Assembly (NCBI RefSeq): GCF_001949145.1
Contig: NW_019091389.1
Location: forward strand, 119,764 to 183,763
From: Acanthaster planci
Lineage: Eukaryota > Echinodermata > Asteroidea > Valvatida > Acanthasteridae
DNA length: 64,000 bases
Direction: 5' to 3'
This document shows positions 22,746 to 35,500 of this stretch, in pieces. The notes beneath the pieces were generated by a model. The model was not told where the DNA came from. It was given only the letters and a program-made list of their open reading frames with translations, and ran no database searches. A program made the translations under genes and the position numbers. Numbering within the stretch: the stretch's first letter is position 1; each line of letters begins with the position of its first letter.

Positions 22746-24183
22746 GGCTGGCAGCAATGAAGTCCACCTTGGTGCAGTTTCTCCCGATTTCAGCTTGTCT
22801 GATGTGAGAGCCACAGCCAAATGTGGTATGCCATGGATCTTGTACTACACCAAATTTTCAGAAATTGCTACTTTTCTGTAAGATTTGGAAAGTACAACAC
22901 ACCAAACAAAAAATTAAACTTAAAAAAAAAATGAAAAAATTAAACGGGCTCAAATTGAACACATTTGTTGCTTGTTCCATGTAATAAATGTTCATACTTT
23001 TGACGTTGATATTTTAGATTAAAAACCCATTCACCGTCAGTGCCCTTATTTATCCCTTGTTCTCCAGTCACATAAACTTTACATGTTGTGCTTCTGCTAT
23101 GCATTGGTGATGTAAATACCATCTCCCTGTCTTTTCAGTACCTAACCGGTAAAAAAAATTATTATAATATTTGACTTTGTGCTATCACCATTTTTTGTTT
23201 CCTCTCTTTCTCTCCCCAAAAAATCTGTAAATTCTAAGATGAAAGTTACAGAGCACAATTCAAGTTCTCACCATAATTGTGTTCTCCACCCTAGTTAAAC
23301 TTCTGTTACTGTGGCGCAGTTTTTCATGCATTTTCAGATCTGATTGGTTGGCAATAGGCTAACATGGAATGATACTGTGTTTTGTACTGAAGAAGTTTTG
23401 AAGTTGTAAGGTAGTGTTTACCTGAGCTGAGTGACGGGCTTGAACATGGAAAAGAAAGAAGTAATCCAACAAAAAAATCATAAAAGATAAATAAACAATT
23501 CGTTCAAGACTTGTTTTAATACAGTTAATTGCAAAAAAAATAGGCCCCTAGTTTTTGTTTGGCTTTTTTGTTTTTGATTTTATTTTTTTAAGAATTTGAA
23601 GTAGTTGTTCTTGTGCACTTTGTTTGCAGGAAGCTCAACAGAAAGATGTGATTGTGTGCACTGTTGGGCAATTGTTTATTTGCTCGTGGAAATAAGACAA
23701 ATTACATACGTAGTGTTACCTATTATCTGCAGCTGGTTTGTATAAATTACAAATAAAATCACACAAAGATACAAACATTAGGTAGATAATCTCGTCATGT
23801 TTGTTCTTTTCAGAAAGAAGTTACATCATTCACAGTATTTTTGTGAAAACAAATTGCTTTTATATACCCTGACCATTTGAAAATGAGTCTAACCAGGATC
23901 AGAACGCATCAAGGTAATTAGCCTAGCCTTCGGTTTGTGAAACGTATCCAAGAGATTTGTAACATTCTTAATGAATTTTGTAATTAAGATAATACTTTCA
24001 TATGAAAGCTGATGCTTGACCTTTGTCAAGAAAGGGTTGTCTACATCTGTTAATGTACAGTGATGTGTGGGCAGATAACTCCTAGTTCATTCAGAATTTT
24101 CCCCATCTAGTACACGGTTGTGTAATCTGTGTCTAGTCTGCCCAACACATGAATTGAAATCCTTGTTTCATAATCACAATAAA
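22746..24183 (+). other. KANSL1: KANSL1 3' untranslated region (extent inferred)
   Basis: Non-coding AT-rich DNA follows the TGA. Canonical AATAAA signals on the plus strand occur at 23490-23495, 23752-23757 and 24178-24183, any of which could end the transcript. No other gene features are visible here. Confidence 0.4.
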
Positions 24184-25483
24184 CTTTGCTGTTAGTGTGG
24201 CACGTTTCAACAACACAAATTGCTCAGATCTGCATACTTGAAGAGAAGTACCTACCCAAACAAATATGCGAAAGTCAGTGTGCACTGTAAATAGCATTAT
24301 TTAACACTCTTCACTACAAACTATTTCATATCTTTATTTAAGCAATGTGGCTAGGTTTCACGGATGAATTTTTGGGATACATTTGCACTATGTTTGTCAC
24401 AGTCATTTTATTTTAGTGAGGTATTTTCAAATTAGCTGTATAGGATCACAAGCCATCTGCATACAGACGTGTACAATATTGTATATAGTGTATAATGAAT
24501 GTATATGATGTTCAACCTTAATAGTCACATTTAAAATGGAGGTGTCGAAAGGTGGTACAAGACATTTTATTTCCAGTTTCCCGTTATGATGTCCCTTTCT
24601 GACATTGTGTATTACACATTGTAAGTGTCCCTGTATACTCAGCAATCGCTACTGCACCCTTTATGATGTTTATTTTTTTTTTAGTTATCTATTGAAACAC
24701 TATTTGTACTGTCAATGTGAAAGTGTGAATTATTGCATACAGAATATTCCTGCTTGAAATCAAATCGAAAGAGAATTTGAATTACTTCCAAAAAATGCCA
24801 CATTTATCCCACATTATTTACCGAAAAAGAGATCACCCAAAATTACCTTTTTACCTGTCAAGGCTGGTTCATATCATACGTAGAGTTGATTTGTTTTCAG
24901 AATTTTCTTTTGTACAGAGTAGAGCAACGAGAACCGACTGTACATTTCTAGTGTTGCTGGTTGCCACTGTATATAATATTAGTGTTACTGTTTGAGCAAA
25001 CAGAGACTAAACATTGTTATTCTTTACATGCAGAAAGCCACTCTGGCTGGATTGCGCACCATCTCGCTACCTGTATTTTGTATCAGTAGTTGAGAGGTCA
25101 ACACAAATAATGTGAAGGAGATTACCCGTATTTCCCCCATGGAGAAATAATTAAAAATGTGTGTACTGCACGCACATCTTCCTTGTAAAATATTTTAATA
25201 TCTTTCTCTTTCTTCTTTTGAGGAGGGGTTAGTATTCAACTCCTTCCGTATACATTTTCTGTCTTCATTTTTCAAATCTGGTAATGTAATACAACAAAAA
25301 GGGGGCTGGAAGTTTCAAGACTTCAATAAAAAAATCGGTTTCCGATCGACAATTGGGCGGGCAGCCTATCTCTTACGTTTTGAAGGGCGCCGCCAACCAA
25401 CAAACTTCACTCTTAGTTCTTGAGGGCGCTACACAAAAAGTGTTAAAGACATTGGCCGAGTTCGGCGGCTTGTTCTCGTTTGT

Positions 25484-25509
25484 TCACGAACAGCTCGATT
25501 TGTTCGTGA
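25484..25509. repeat. 9-bp perfect hairpin
   Basis: TCACGAACA (25484-25492) and TGTTCGTGA (25501-25509) are exact inverted repeats around an 8-nt loop, in a locally CpG-rich stretch. No adjacent gene start is evident, so it could be chance or part of a degraded element. Confidence 0.4.
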
Positions 25510-27294
25510 GTCGGCCACTGGAACGCCGGGAACGTACAACCGCTTATTGCTGGTATAATTACTTTGTGGCAAAAGTAACATGCAACATAGCGGCATCCTT
25601 GTATATTCTTCCAGAGTTAATGTTGGATAACTGGGCTAACTTCTTTTCCTTAAAAAAAAATTCATTTCTGTCGGGGAAAATTATTATTAATGTTAATTTG
25701 TCAAAACTTTCCATTGTTTTTGACTTTGTAAGCCCTCTCGATAATTTTTGCGGCTGCTCAAAAATCAAATCTCACGAGCTTTTCTGTGTGTTCGTGTAAA
25801 ACCCTGACGAAGAGGTGGTGTGTGGTACTGTTCCGAGAACAGTGTTCTTTGGTAGTGCCCCCGCCGTTCGAGCGCGAGAGCAAGAAACCCGTGTCAAGAA
25901 CAGGCCACCCGAACTCGACCATAGATTTCAATGATTATTGACTGCGGGGATGTGGATATGCCGCCCGTGTCACCCGAGAAGTTTTTACTAGGGCCCCGTC
26001 AAGATGTAGTCTGATGGTCACCCGTTCTACTCCGTGCAAGCTCGGTACAAACGTCTGATAAATGCGTACATGTACATTTTATGCAACGCAGCATATCAGC
26101 CAATCTGTTAATGCGCGTCTGTCATAGAATGCAGCTTGCTGAGCAATTATTCTGCGTCAACGATAAATTGTTAAAGAGTGTCATGACCATCTGTCTGTTT
26201 CCTCAGTGAAGACTAGTACTTGACTTTCTTACGATAAGGGATCAGACGGTGGTGTAAATTCACACAACTTCGGCTTATTTTGAGTCCCATTCCGCCTAGG
26301 AAATAGTGAACCAAATTCTACCCACCTTGAAATGACATTCCTCAAAATGCTTATCCTTTTTAACCACTAAAGAATTAATGTTGTGTTCCCTACTCTGGAA
26401 ATTTTTATGGGTGTTTTGGAAAATGTCATTTAATCCTGCATGAAACTTACATTTAATAAAATAAAATTTTATAGAAAATAATGACTGAACTTTAATCCTT
26501 TTACTGTGCTGTTTCATTGCGATAGTATTTTCTCAATCCAACAATCTAACCCCCCCCCAAATAAAACTATTAAGTATCGTCTACCCGGCCTTCTCTGCTC
26601 GTTAGCTGTACAGGTACATGGATTATTCACATCAGATGTTCTAGGCAATTTCAATATACAGGCCATGTTCCATCAACACCTGTTGGAAATCATATAAGTC
26701 TACTATAGGCCTACTGGCTAGATGGTCAAAATGTGTTCTAGTGCCATTTCTTGTAGACCTATCTGCCTCCAGTGTAGACGGTAAATCTGTCCCCCGGTAA
26801 AAGTGTCCCCCCGGCCCGTGAAATCAGTCCCCCTTCCCTTGATCTGCCATAGGCTACAATGACTGAAGCACCAGTTGCCCCTGTGGGAGTCTTCGGTTGC
26901 CCCCAGAGTCCACTCTGCCTATACTGCCACTGACATTGACCCATCATCTTTGTTTAAAAAAATCCATGACAACTAAACCTCTGAGAGTCAAATTACTCGG
27001 ATGAAGAGCCTCACTGAGCTCAAATATTTCTTTGTTGTTATACCTGCTAACCAAGATAACGTTCCCGGGATTCAAATAGACACTATCACATGGGCTTCGG
27101 TCGACACAATTAAAATGCATGCAATGACGGGGTGGTACGGGTGATCACCAACCTCTCTAGGCCCCTATCAGTACTATTTCTACCGAAAGGGATCACTAAC
27201 ACTGGAATTGGATTCGAGTCCGAGAAGCTGCTGTGGCTTGAAATTACGCACAAGACTATGTCTATGGTAATGGCTGTACCAATTTCCCATAGTA

Positions 27295-27650
27295 CAGTAG
27301 CGTAGAGAGAGAAGGAGGGTGACTTGCCTGGATATAGAAATCTGAAGAGGGGCACACCATATATTTTTATAGGGGGCGATGTTCATGATAAAGATGTACA
27401 TATGTAATGTCTATCAAATTCATGCAGAATCTTGCATCAGAATGGTATTTTATGGCTTTTAAAAATGGCTTTCCCTTTTAGTGATATTGCAAACATTTCA
27501 GTCGTTGGGAAATCCTGAAAAGTCTTCACAATCCGCTTCGATTTTTTGCTCATCACAAAGAAGTGGTGGGACTGATCCGTTAGCCCAGCCTCCACCTCAA
27601 AACATGGGGAATATATACCCCTAACCCTCCGCCCAGAATTTACGCACGTG
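27295..27650 (-). repeat. Interspersed element, family D, copy 2
   Basis: The reverse complement matches 6648-7002 along most of its length, including GATGAGCAAAAAATCGAAGC and the CTACGCTACTG end. The other end reads GTGCGTAAATTCTGG (minus strand), so both termini contain a GCGTA word as in CAGTRGCGTA-type transposons. Confidence 0.6.
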
Positions 27651-28430
27651 TCATAGTGTCGTGTTCAATGTCAAGCCGCAGCCAAGACTAACTCGGGCAT
27701 GGCCTAACGCCCTAGACACAAATAGAAACAACACGAACGAGATAACAGAACATAATCATCACATCATACGTTTAAACCAGTAATCTTTCCTGTGGTTGCC
27801 CCCAAAATTCCGAGAATCAGTCGAAGAAATAAATATTGCATGATATTTTGCATGGTAGACTGCTTTGCAGCTAAAATGCATGTAACTATTTTCGGCACCT
27901 GGGGGTCCAATGAAAATTGGCTTAGTTTGGTACTTATAGAAAAGAGTTTTCATACGCATGTGGAAATATTGAAAAGTTACGGCCAATACGCGCAGTACCA
28001 AGAAAGTCCAAAGCGACGGTATATTTCGTCAGTTGTGCCAGCCCGTGTTCACCTCTCTGGCCGGATAGGCCTATCCTGAATCCAAGGTCGCCTGGTTGTT
28101 GATTTCCCTATGGCTAGACGGGATGACAGTTAGGCCTTTTCCTCCCGCAACAGATTGCCGCGCTTAGAAACAGGGCTGCATGGGATCAGCTAATGGAGAG
28201 GTCACCCTGACAACGCCATTAAAGTCACCATAAAGGGTGAAAACTGCAACACCAATTAGGAAAACATACAGTAGGCCTATAGAGAAAATAATTGTGTCAT
28301 TCTGAAGGACGTATTTCCCCTTCCCAACAATGGATTTTCAACAGATAATTCACCTTATAAAACAGACATGATAAATTTTGAAATGTTTCCAACCATGTTT
28401 CCAACAATGCCAAGCATTTACTATATAGTA

Positions 28431-28595
28431 CAGTCGAATGTCGTTAATAAGAGGTCCTTCGGACCTGGAAAATTACCCTATTATAACAGGAACCTTGTAT
28501 CATGGGAAATTCAAACAATTAAAAAAACAAAGGATTAGGACTTCAAAATGTTCTTGTTATAAGCAGAATCTTTACTTATTAACGAGGTTCGACTG
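28431..28595. mobile_element. Pogo/Tigger-like MITE with TA target duplication
   Basis: The termini CAGTCGAATGTCGTTAATAA and, inverted, CAGTCGAACCTCGTTAATAA differ at only two positions, and TA flanks each end. CAGTCGAA... ends with TA duplication are typical of the pogo/Tigger branch of Tc1/mariner transposons. At 165 bp it cannot encode a transposase and must have moved in trans. Confidence 0.8.
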
Positions 28596-29519
28596 TACTG
28601 GTCCTACAAAATGTAAACATTATGGTGTTGTTTGAAAAAAAATTAATCCGTGGAAGCTAGGGAAATGCACATGAATGGACGACATTTTTCAAAGTTGAGT
28701 CACACGATACATTCCATGACTCACATCAAAGGCGTTTCAATTTTATCCGATGTGTAAGTCCGTTTCGTTCATTCTTTTTTTTTTTTTACCAGAAAACACG
28801 AATTAATACAGACCTGGTGGTAGTGCAGCTTATGAGGTGAGATAAAGAAGCGAACAACAAAATCATGGCTGGATAGGAGGTGTAGGAAATGACCCGTGAA
28901 AATTCTGCTTTGCAACAATTTGACCCACGCAATGTTTCGTTCAACACAAGTTTTGTATTCAGCTTCAGTAGCAGAGAACTACAAGTTTTATTGTGCTTTC
29001 CCCCCCCCCCTTTATGGTGCTACTCTCTCTGATATCGGACTGTCAAGGGGTGAATACAAAAACGCCGTGCAAAGCCCGATACTGATGCTCAAAGTGGATA
29101 TTAATTCTAAAATAATATTAAAAAGAAAAGAAAAATAAGAAAGGGCGAGAAAATTAGACATTTGACAAAATAGTGAGGATGATATCAACTTCTGATGTCC
29201 TTCATGAAAAAGGCACATACACGCCGCTCTGGATTGTCACTTAGGCCTAGTCAAACATGTGGAAGTCATGCAGTCTTCCCATTCATTCAATGATAACTCT
29301 TGTAAGTTGTTAGAGATCGACACATAATATGAATTAAACAGTGTCAAGATCCACTGAAGAGCGTGATGGCACTCCAGATTCATTGCCGAAGGTTTAGATT
29401 TAAATTATAACCATTTCCACTATATTATCAGATTCGCTATCTGTGAACCTTCTTGGTGCCAGAAGAATAGTTTTCGTGAAAAAAAATGTTTCAGAGCAGG
29501 CCTTATAAAAAAAGCTGTC

Positions 29520-29823
29520 AATAAGCCTTTTACGACTTAAATTTGATTGAAATATAGTACACTGAGTTATCTGATTACACATAAATGTAACAATTTGAAT
29601 TCCCCAAACTAAAGACACTGTTGCTATGTACATTCAGGCGTTCAGGGCAAGCTTTTGCACAGCAACTACCATCTCTGGAATGGACCATTGAAAACAGTGC
29701 ATTGTTGCAAGGCGCCGGCCTCGTACTGAACTAAGCAAACCTTGCCCCTAACCACGAGGTAAAGCAACAGTGTCTTTAGTGTGTACCGGGTTTTATTCAA
29801 ATTTAACTCGGAAAAGGCTTATT
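29520..29823. repeat. Long foldback MITE, family A, copy 2
   Basis: It starts AATAAGCCTTTTACGACTT and ends AACTCGGAAAAGGCTTATT, which are inverted copies. The interior (AAAGACACTGTTGCTATG, CCATCTCTGGAATGGAC, AGTGCATTGTTGCAAGG) matches 4345-4710 in order, with an internal deletion of about 60 bp. Confidence 0.75.
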
Positions 29824-32020
29824 TAAAACTCTGACCGGTACATTTTACTAGGCCTTTCACCCCAAGCCGGACTCTAAGACCGTCCATGCAAGAAGTTAAG
29901 GCCGACATGTGCGCATTGCATTATACATGTACGCATGTGCATTCCATTTACTGTAACTTTCCAGAAAACCCCTTTTCGGCATAGTTTTCAAGTCACAGTA
30001 AGCAAGTGTTATAATGATCCTTAATGATGCACAAAAAAGATGCTCCTGGTAGGTATTCATTATGAGAGAAATAAAATGAAAACTGTCTGAAGGATTTTTA
30101 CATAATATTTACGCACTGGTTTTGGCGCTTATGACCCCCCCCACCTTCGTGCAGGGTGCATATTTGAAGTTATTGTAACTATATTCTCCAACAGTTAGAA
30201 ACTGATAAACAATAGTTTTATACGATATATCAACAAAAAGTTCTCTCAACCCTCAAAGAACCTTAAAAAAAACATTTTCAAACTGAGGCAGACACCACCC
30301 CAATTGTTTTGAAACTTAGCATGCACATAGAGACACTCAAAAGTGAAATTTAAATTCAATATGACAAAGGGTCTTGATGCTGTGGCTATTTTAAGTTCAT
30401 GACCTCAAAAGTGTCGGCCTGGGTGCGTCGAGTACGTAAGAGGTATGGATTTTGGGATGAACCTGTCTCGGAAAAAAATCGCAATGCGCGAGAACCATGT
30501 GTCTGATTTTCGCAAAACCAATGTCAAAATGACCGGAACATCCTCCGAGCTCGAGGTGTGAAAAAATGCACTGCAAAGATATTTCAGAAAATGTTCGGGG
30601 TGCGTTTTGCCTCCAGCTTTTGTATGGTTTGCTTAGGGAGGTTGTTATGCTGTGTCCCTTCCTAACCCTGCAGATGACGGCCATACAGAGAAACTGACCT
30701 TCAGCCATGAACCCCGCCATCTTAAGTAGCAATTTTTCTTCGAAGTGCAACAGGGGACGATATAACGGTTAGTTTTCAAAACGAAGTAAGGTTTGACAAA
30801 ATGTTAACAAATATAACGTAAATGTGTTCTGAAGCCTCTCCCAGGTCAATCGCTGGCAGCGGGCCTAATAAATGACCATCGCTTCTGAGGATTGCCCCTA
30901 CTGCTGTTCCCACTGGTAAGCCACTCATCCAAAGAACTAACCAGAAATGCACATTTGGCAATTGGAATTGCATATACTAACAGTCTGTGACAACGCATCA
31001 ATAAACTTTTCTGAAAATGGTGTCTTAATATAGTAAAATCTATCCCGTTTCAAGCAATAAGTTGTTAGAAGAGAATTAATCCGACATAAACATTTTGTTT
31101 ACTTCAAGTAATTATTTGCAATTTTGAGCATATCTTCACTTTTTAACTTCTGCGTTTTCATTTACTGTCAGTTTATTTTGGAAGTGGAACCTCCAAACAG
31201 CAATTGCATTAATATCGACACTTTCTGTTCGGCAAAAATCTTAAACATGAATAACAAAATATTATTCTATTTTGATTTTGCAGTTTGCATCAACAAAGTG
31301 TTTGCATTTCTATACATTCAAGAGTTATATCGGATCTTTCTGCGAAATTGAAGCTAGGCTGTATTAAGGAAAAGAAACTTGTGTACAAATATAAATCCTA
31401 ACCAACACATTACAACGGCAAGGCCTTTAACATTGCAAAATTATATTAACAATGACAAATATCAAGCTAGGTTCATTCGTAACATTGCCATGTTATTCTG
31501 GTTGCATTGCTATCACCATCATCATATTTTCTTGGTGTAATATGCAAAATTAATTACGCAATGTCATTACACTCAAGGACTGAAATGTAACTCACTTCGT
31601 CTACAAGTCCATTGAAGAAGTATAAGCCATGAAATCATGGTTGTAACAATTTCGATCCTAGGTCCGCCACATTCTGCAGGGCTGAGAGACATTGATTTCC
31701 AACGAATCTTGGTCCCGATTTCCATCGAAGTTTGTCGAAGGACTAAAAAATCTTCAGGCTCTGAAAAGTTTTTTTTTTGGTTCTCTTACCCCATACATAC
31801 GGTGAAAGAAGATAATAGAAATTGATTCATCCGGATCAGTAGAAAACAAGATTAAGTATAGGGCTTGTTAAGTCTCCCGTGCCAATTTATGCGTCGACCT
31901 GCTACATGTACAGTCGCAACAGTCACAGTGGACCGACACGAAAATTAGGTTAATTCTGTTTGGTAAAGGCACACAATAAAGACGAAATTCTCGTGTAACA
32001 GAAAACATATAAAACTGCTT

Positions 32021-32533
32021 TCACGATTTATCTTGCACACCGGTTGAACCTAAACCTCCACCCCCACTAGCTCCTTTCGACGCCTTGTCGAACCTATCCT
32101 GGATTTCAAGCAAGCTGGTGCGCCTCTTCGTCTCCTTAAACTTGCCCGACCTGGAGACGCTGAAGGCCCGGTTCCTTCCCGGTCTGGATTCTTTGCTCCG
32201 GACGCTCACATCTTCCGGCTGTACAGGCTCGCTGACTGACTTGGGCCGGCGCTTCTGCTCAAACGGCGGGGTAGCCCAGTTCTCTGGGGCGGACTGGGGA
32301 CTGCCCAGGGACGAGATATCATTGTTGTTGCCCCTGTCAAAGACAGGCGAGTACTCCTCGTCGGACGGAGTCTCGGAGACTGACTCCACATTGGCCGAAT
32401 GGTGTCGCTGCGATTTCGGGGGTGGGTACTGGCGATCCGTGGAGTGATTCGAGGAACTCTTTACCGGGGAATTTTGCTGCGAGGCCTTTGTTCTTTTCCC
32501 GTCCCCTCCTGAAAGTTTGAGTTTTAGAGGCAT
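32021..32533 (-). CDS. Small PRR15-like protein, intronless ORF
   Basis: The minus-strand ORF from ATG at 32533 (MPLKLKLSGGDGKR) to TGA at 32021 encodes 170 residues. The composition is Ser/Pro/Arg-rich and probably disordered. Near the C-terminus, residues 127-138 read SRSGKFKETKRR, followed by TSLLE. Vertebrate PRR15/PRR15L carry a near-identical [21 protein letters not shown]-type motif near their ends, so this may be an invertebrate member of that family. The family's N-terminal WWK segment is not evident. PRR15 function is poorly known. The frame stays open upstream of the ATG for at least 20 codons, so a 5' exon is possible. Codon use and GC content stand out clearly from the surrounding AT-rich DNA, which supports real coding. 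Confidence 0.6.
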   Translation of the reverse strand: MPLKLKLSGGDGKRTKASQQNSPVKSSSNHSTDRQYPPPKSQRHHSANVESVSETPSDEEYSPVFDRGNNNDISSLGSPQSAPENWATPPFEQKRRPKSVSEPVQPEDVSVRSKESRPGRNRAFSVSRSGKFKETKRRTSLLEIQDRFDKASKGASGGGGLGSTGVQDKS

Positions 32534-35500
32534 CTTGGAATCGGTAACCTTGTCAAGAGAAAGATCTGGCGAACGTTTTATCGGTCTAGTCAAATCGTTT
32601 AATTATCGCTGCATCTCAATCTCAAAGATCCCGTTGTACATGTACATCCCAGAAGGTATATTTGTCAGCTAGCCGAATTGCTTGAAAAATATGCCTACTT
32701 CCTGAAAATCTGTTGCCAAGGTAACGCAGACGAAAGCGGTTACTAAAGCATAATCAATGCAGATAGATTTTGTTTAGCCCTTCAAAGGCACATCTTGGGG
32801 ACACCAAACAGGCAGTGCACGTCCTCTTGGCATAATCATATACTGCGAGTATTTTTCCCCCACAGGGCTTGAAAAATCTGTCGAAATGCCAATATTGTCA
32901 CATTCAAAATCGCACACAGTAACTGCTCTACTCATGAATAATATTCCTGGAGTGTATCAGTGAAGAAATTCTCCACGTTGCAGGTCCCTCATGGACATTC
33001 CTGATCCATCATGCACATTCCCCGGCTTGTGACATCAATCCGATCCAAGCATGTACGGTGGTTCCATTGCGGCGTCCATGTTGTGATGGCGTTGTCTGCG
33101 ACGCTGATACCTCATCAATGACCGTGACTACACGCACAATGATGCGAATGAGAGCTGAGCGTGTGAAAAATACAGTTATTGTGCTCTTGCCCTCAATCGC
33201 AATTGGCTAAAATACCTGAACATCGTCATAAAGCCAGAAGCAAATCGGCCATTTCGAGGGGTCATCTGTCATTTTACAGTGAAGATCTTGATGTACATTA
33301 CAACAACCATCAAGTTCAAATGCGTGGATGATGGGGTTATGGCGGCCACGGCTCAATGTTTGCTGAATGATTATCGAACAGACCGTTTTAGGTCATCACC
33401 AGCTGATACGACAAACACCAGCACAGGTGAACTTGTCTCATCCTGCATAATAGTGTACGTGGAGCGATACTACTGCATTGAGTGCTTTGAATCAAAGTAC
33501 AGACTCCAGCTAGCCGGCCAACCTGTGTATTGTGCAGCTTATTTGTATTATTAACAATGTATATCATATTGTCGGGTGCTTTTGGGAAAAAGAAAAAAGC
33601 TGGCTCATACAGCACCCGAGCGAAGGCCGTATCAACACACAACAATGGTTCACTCCAGACGCAAGCCCGGTACGAGGCAGTGAATATACCGACGTTGTTG
33701 TGTGATAGATGTGTATGAACGAACACCTGCGCATGCGTAGTTAAAGAGGTCCCTCAGAAAAACGGTGAAAATCCTGAGTGCGCAAGCGCGATTTGTTAAT
33801 ACAATTTTTTCATGGGAACTGCGTGCACACGTTTCCCAGGGTCAAAGGAGTAACTCGTCTTGTGTTAGTGCTTTCAGTCTATTATTTTGATGCCGACGCA
33901 GGCTTTCCTGGTCACGTTACACCCGAGAGAGTGAGAAAATAGTCGGGACTCAGGCGGGGGAAATCACACAGATGCAATTGAATGGTTTCGATTGCAGGTT
34001 GATACTAGCAACATGGTGACGGGAATGGTGCTAGAAAGTGCCAAACAATATGGAACTGAAACTTTACAAAGCCGTTTCTGGATTTTAAAATACCAGAATA
34101 AAGTATTTTGGGTTTCAAACACTTCAACTTGTGTCTGCCCCGTTTTCATTTTTTTTTACACTTTCAGACGGTGATGAAAGGTAATGACTGCCGGGATTGA
34201 ACTACTTTTGTGTGATGGATTTTGATTCTTCGTTGTTCTTTTCGCCCGAATGAAGAAGGAATTATCCAATGTATTCAAAGCAAACTAGACTGGTTAAATC
34301 GATGAAACTGACAGCCATTGCTCGACCAACCATCTGATATGTGCCTACAGACAATTCCGGTGACCATGGTAACACCATCACTGGTTATTTGCAGTGGCCG
34401 CCTTTAATGGCGATAAGCATTGTGACAGTCGCTCCATATAAAACCCAACACGATGATTAACCGCCATTCAAGGGGGCCATATGTGAGTGGATTCGTCTCC
34501 AGTTATGCAATCATAACTTTATCTAATAATCAAAAAGGTCAAACTGCCTGAAACTAGTACATGTACCTCTGTCTGCCAACTATTATGCATTATCACCGCT
34601 TCATGCGATTTCTTACGCAGCTGCTCTTAAGTAGGTCAGGGTTTCTGAGCGAGTCGAAGGAGGCAATACAACCGTAAGCTGATACGAATGCACCGGTTGA
34701 AGTCGCTGCCGGACGGCGGTTCCTCAACACGCGTACATCAAGAGACAATAGATGGATTAGCAGGCTTGAAAAACTCTGTGACCCATTGCAGTTTATATGA
34801 CGATTGAATACAATCGTCGACTGCAGGTACATTGTCACCAACTCCATGTTTAAATAAACACGCAAGCAGGTTCCGCGGCTAAATGGCGGCCTAAATGTGC
34901 AGTTCTTTGGAAAAGAAGAGTATCAAAACTCTGTAAAAATGCAAAACGACGACGTTTAATACCTCACTTTTTTCAGTAGAGACATAATTAGGCCTCCTTT
35001 GTCTTGATGTTGGCGATTTAAAATAGCACATAAAGTTAGGGCTCCTTACGGGGAAATATGTATACATGTATCTAGAATTCATGCCTCGAAGGTTATGGCA
35101 ACAGTAATCTAAAATTCACAAACTAATGTACAAAATTCTACGTCTCAATTTTACGCCAGCAATGTACAACACAACAACGAAAAAACAAAACAAAACATAC
35201 GCTCGGGCAATTTGAAATCAAATTCTTCTAAATTGATGAAGCATCGCTGATGCGGCGAAACACAATCGGTTCAAGACCGTTTGATTTGCTTATCTAAACG
35301 TGAAAACGCACGAAAAATTCAAGGAAACGAATTTGGGTTCAGCGAGAACTGACACTTATGATATTTCCCGTGGTGACAGCATGATCAACGAATATCAGTT
35401 GACCAAGGGTTTATTTCAGGATGAGAGTACAATATACTTTGTATACGATTTCCCCAAACCATCCCAAACTTAAGTCAGAGGTATTATTGCATCTCTTGGG

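Larger units (their letters stand above)
24184..32020. other. Intergenic DNA with transposon remnants; no gene supported
   Basis: The segment holds the elements at 27295-27650, 28431-28595 and 29520-29823. A more CpG-rich patch lies at about 25370-26000 and includes a small hairpin. None of the open frames shows conserved protein features. Confidence 0.45.

Noticed and set aside
22196-22767. Minus-strand open frames of 158 and 176 codons
   Set aside because: They are antisense shadows of the last KANSL1 exon, which matches the family on the plus strand.
25353-25799. Open frame of about 148 codons on the plus strand
   Set aside because: It has no ATG at its start, no recognisable domain and no convincing splice context. 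Kept only as part of a CpG-richer patch.
30397-30750. Minus-strand open frame of 117 codons
   Set aside because: It has no ATG at its start and no family resemblance. Only an internal MAGFMAEG-type start exists. Not enough to call a gene.
33279-33726. Overlapping open frames of 91 and 112 codons on both strands
   Set aside because: No domain, no consistent start and low-complexity residues. Probably chance frames upstream of the PRR15-like ORF.
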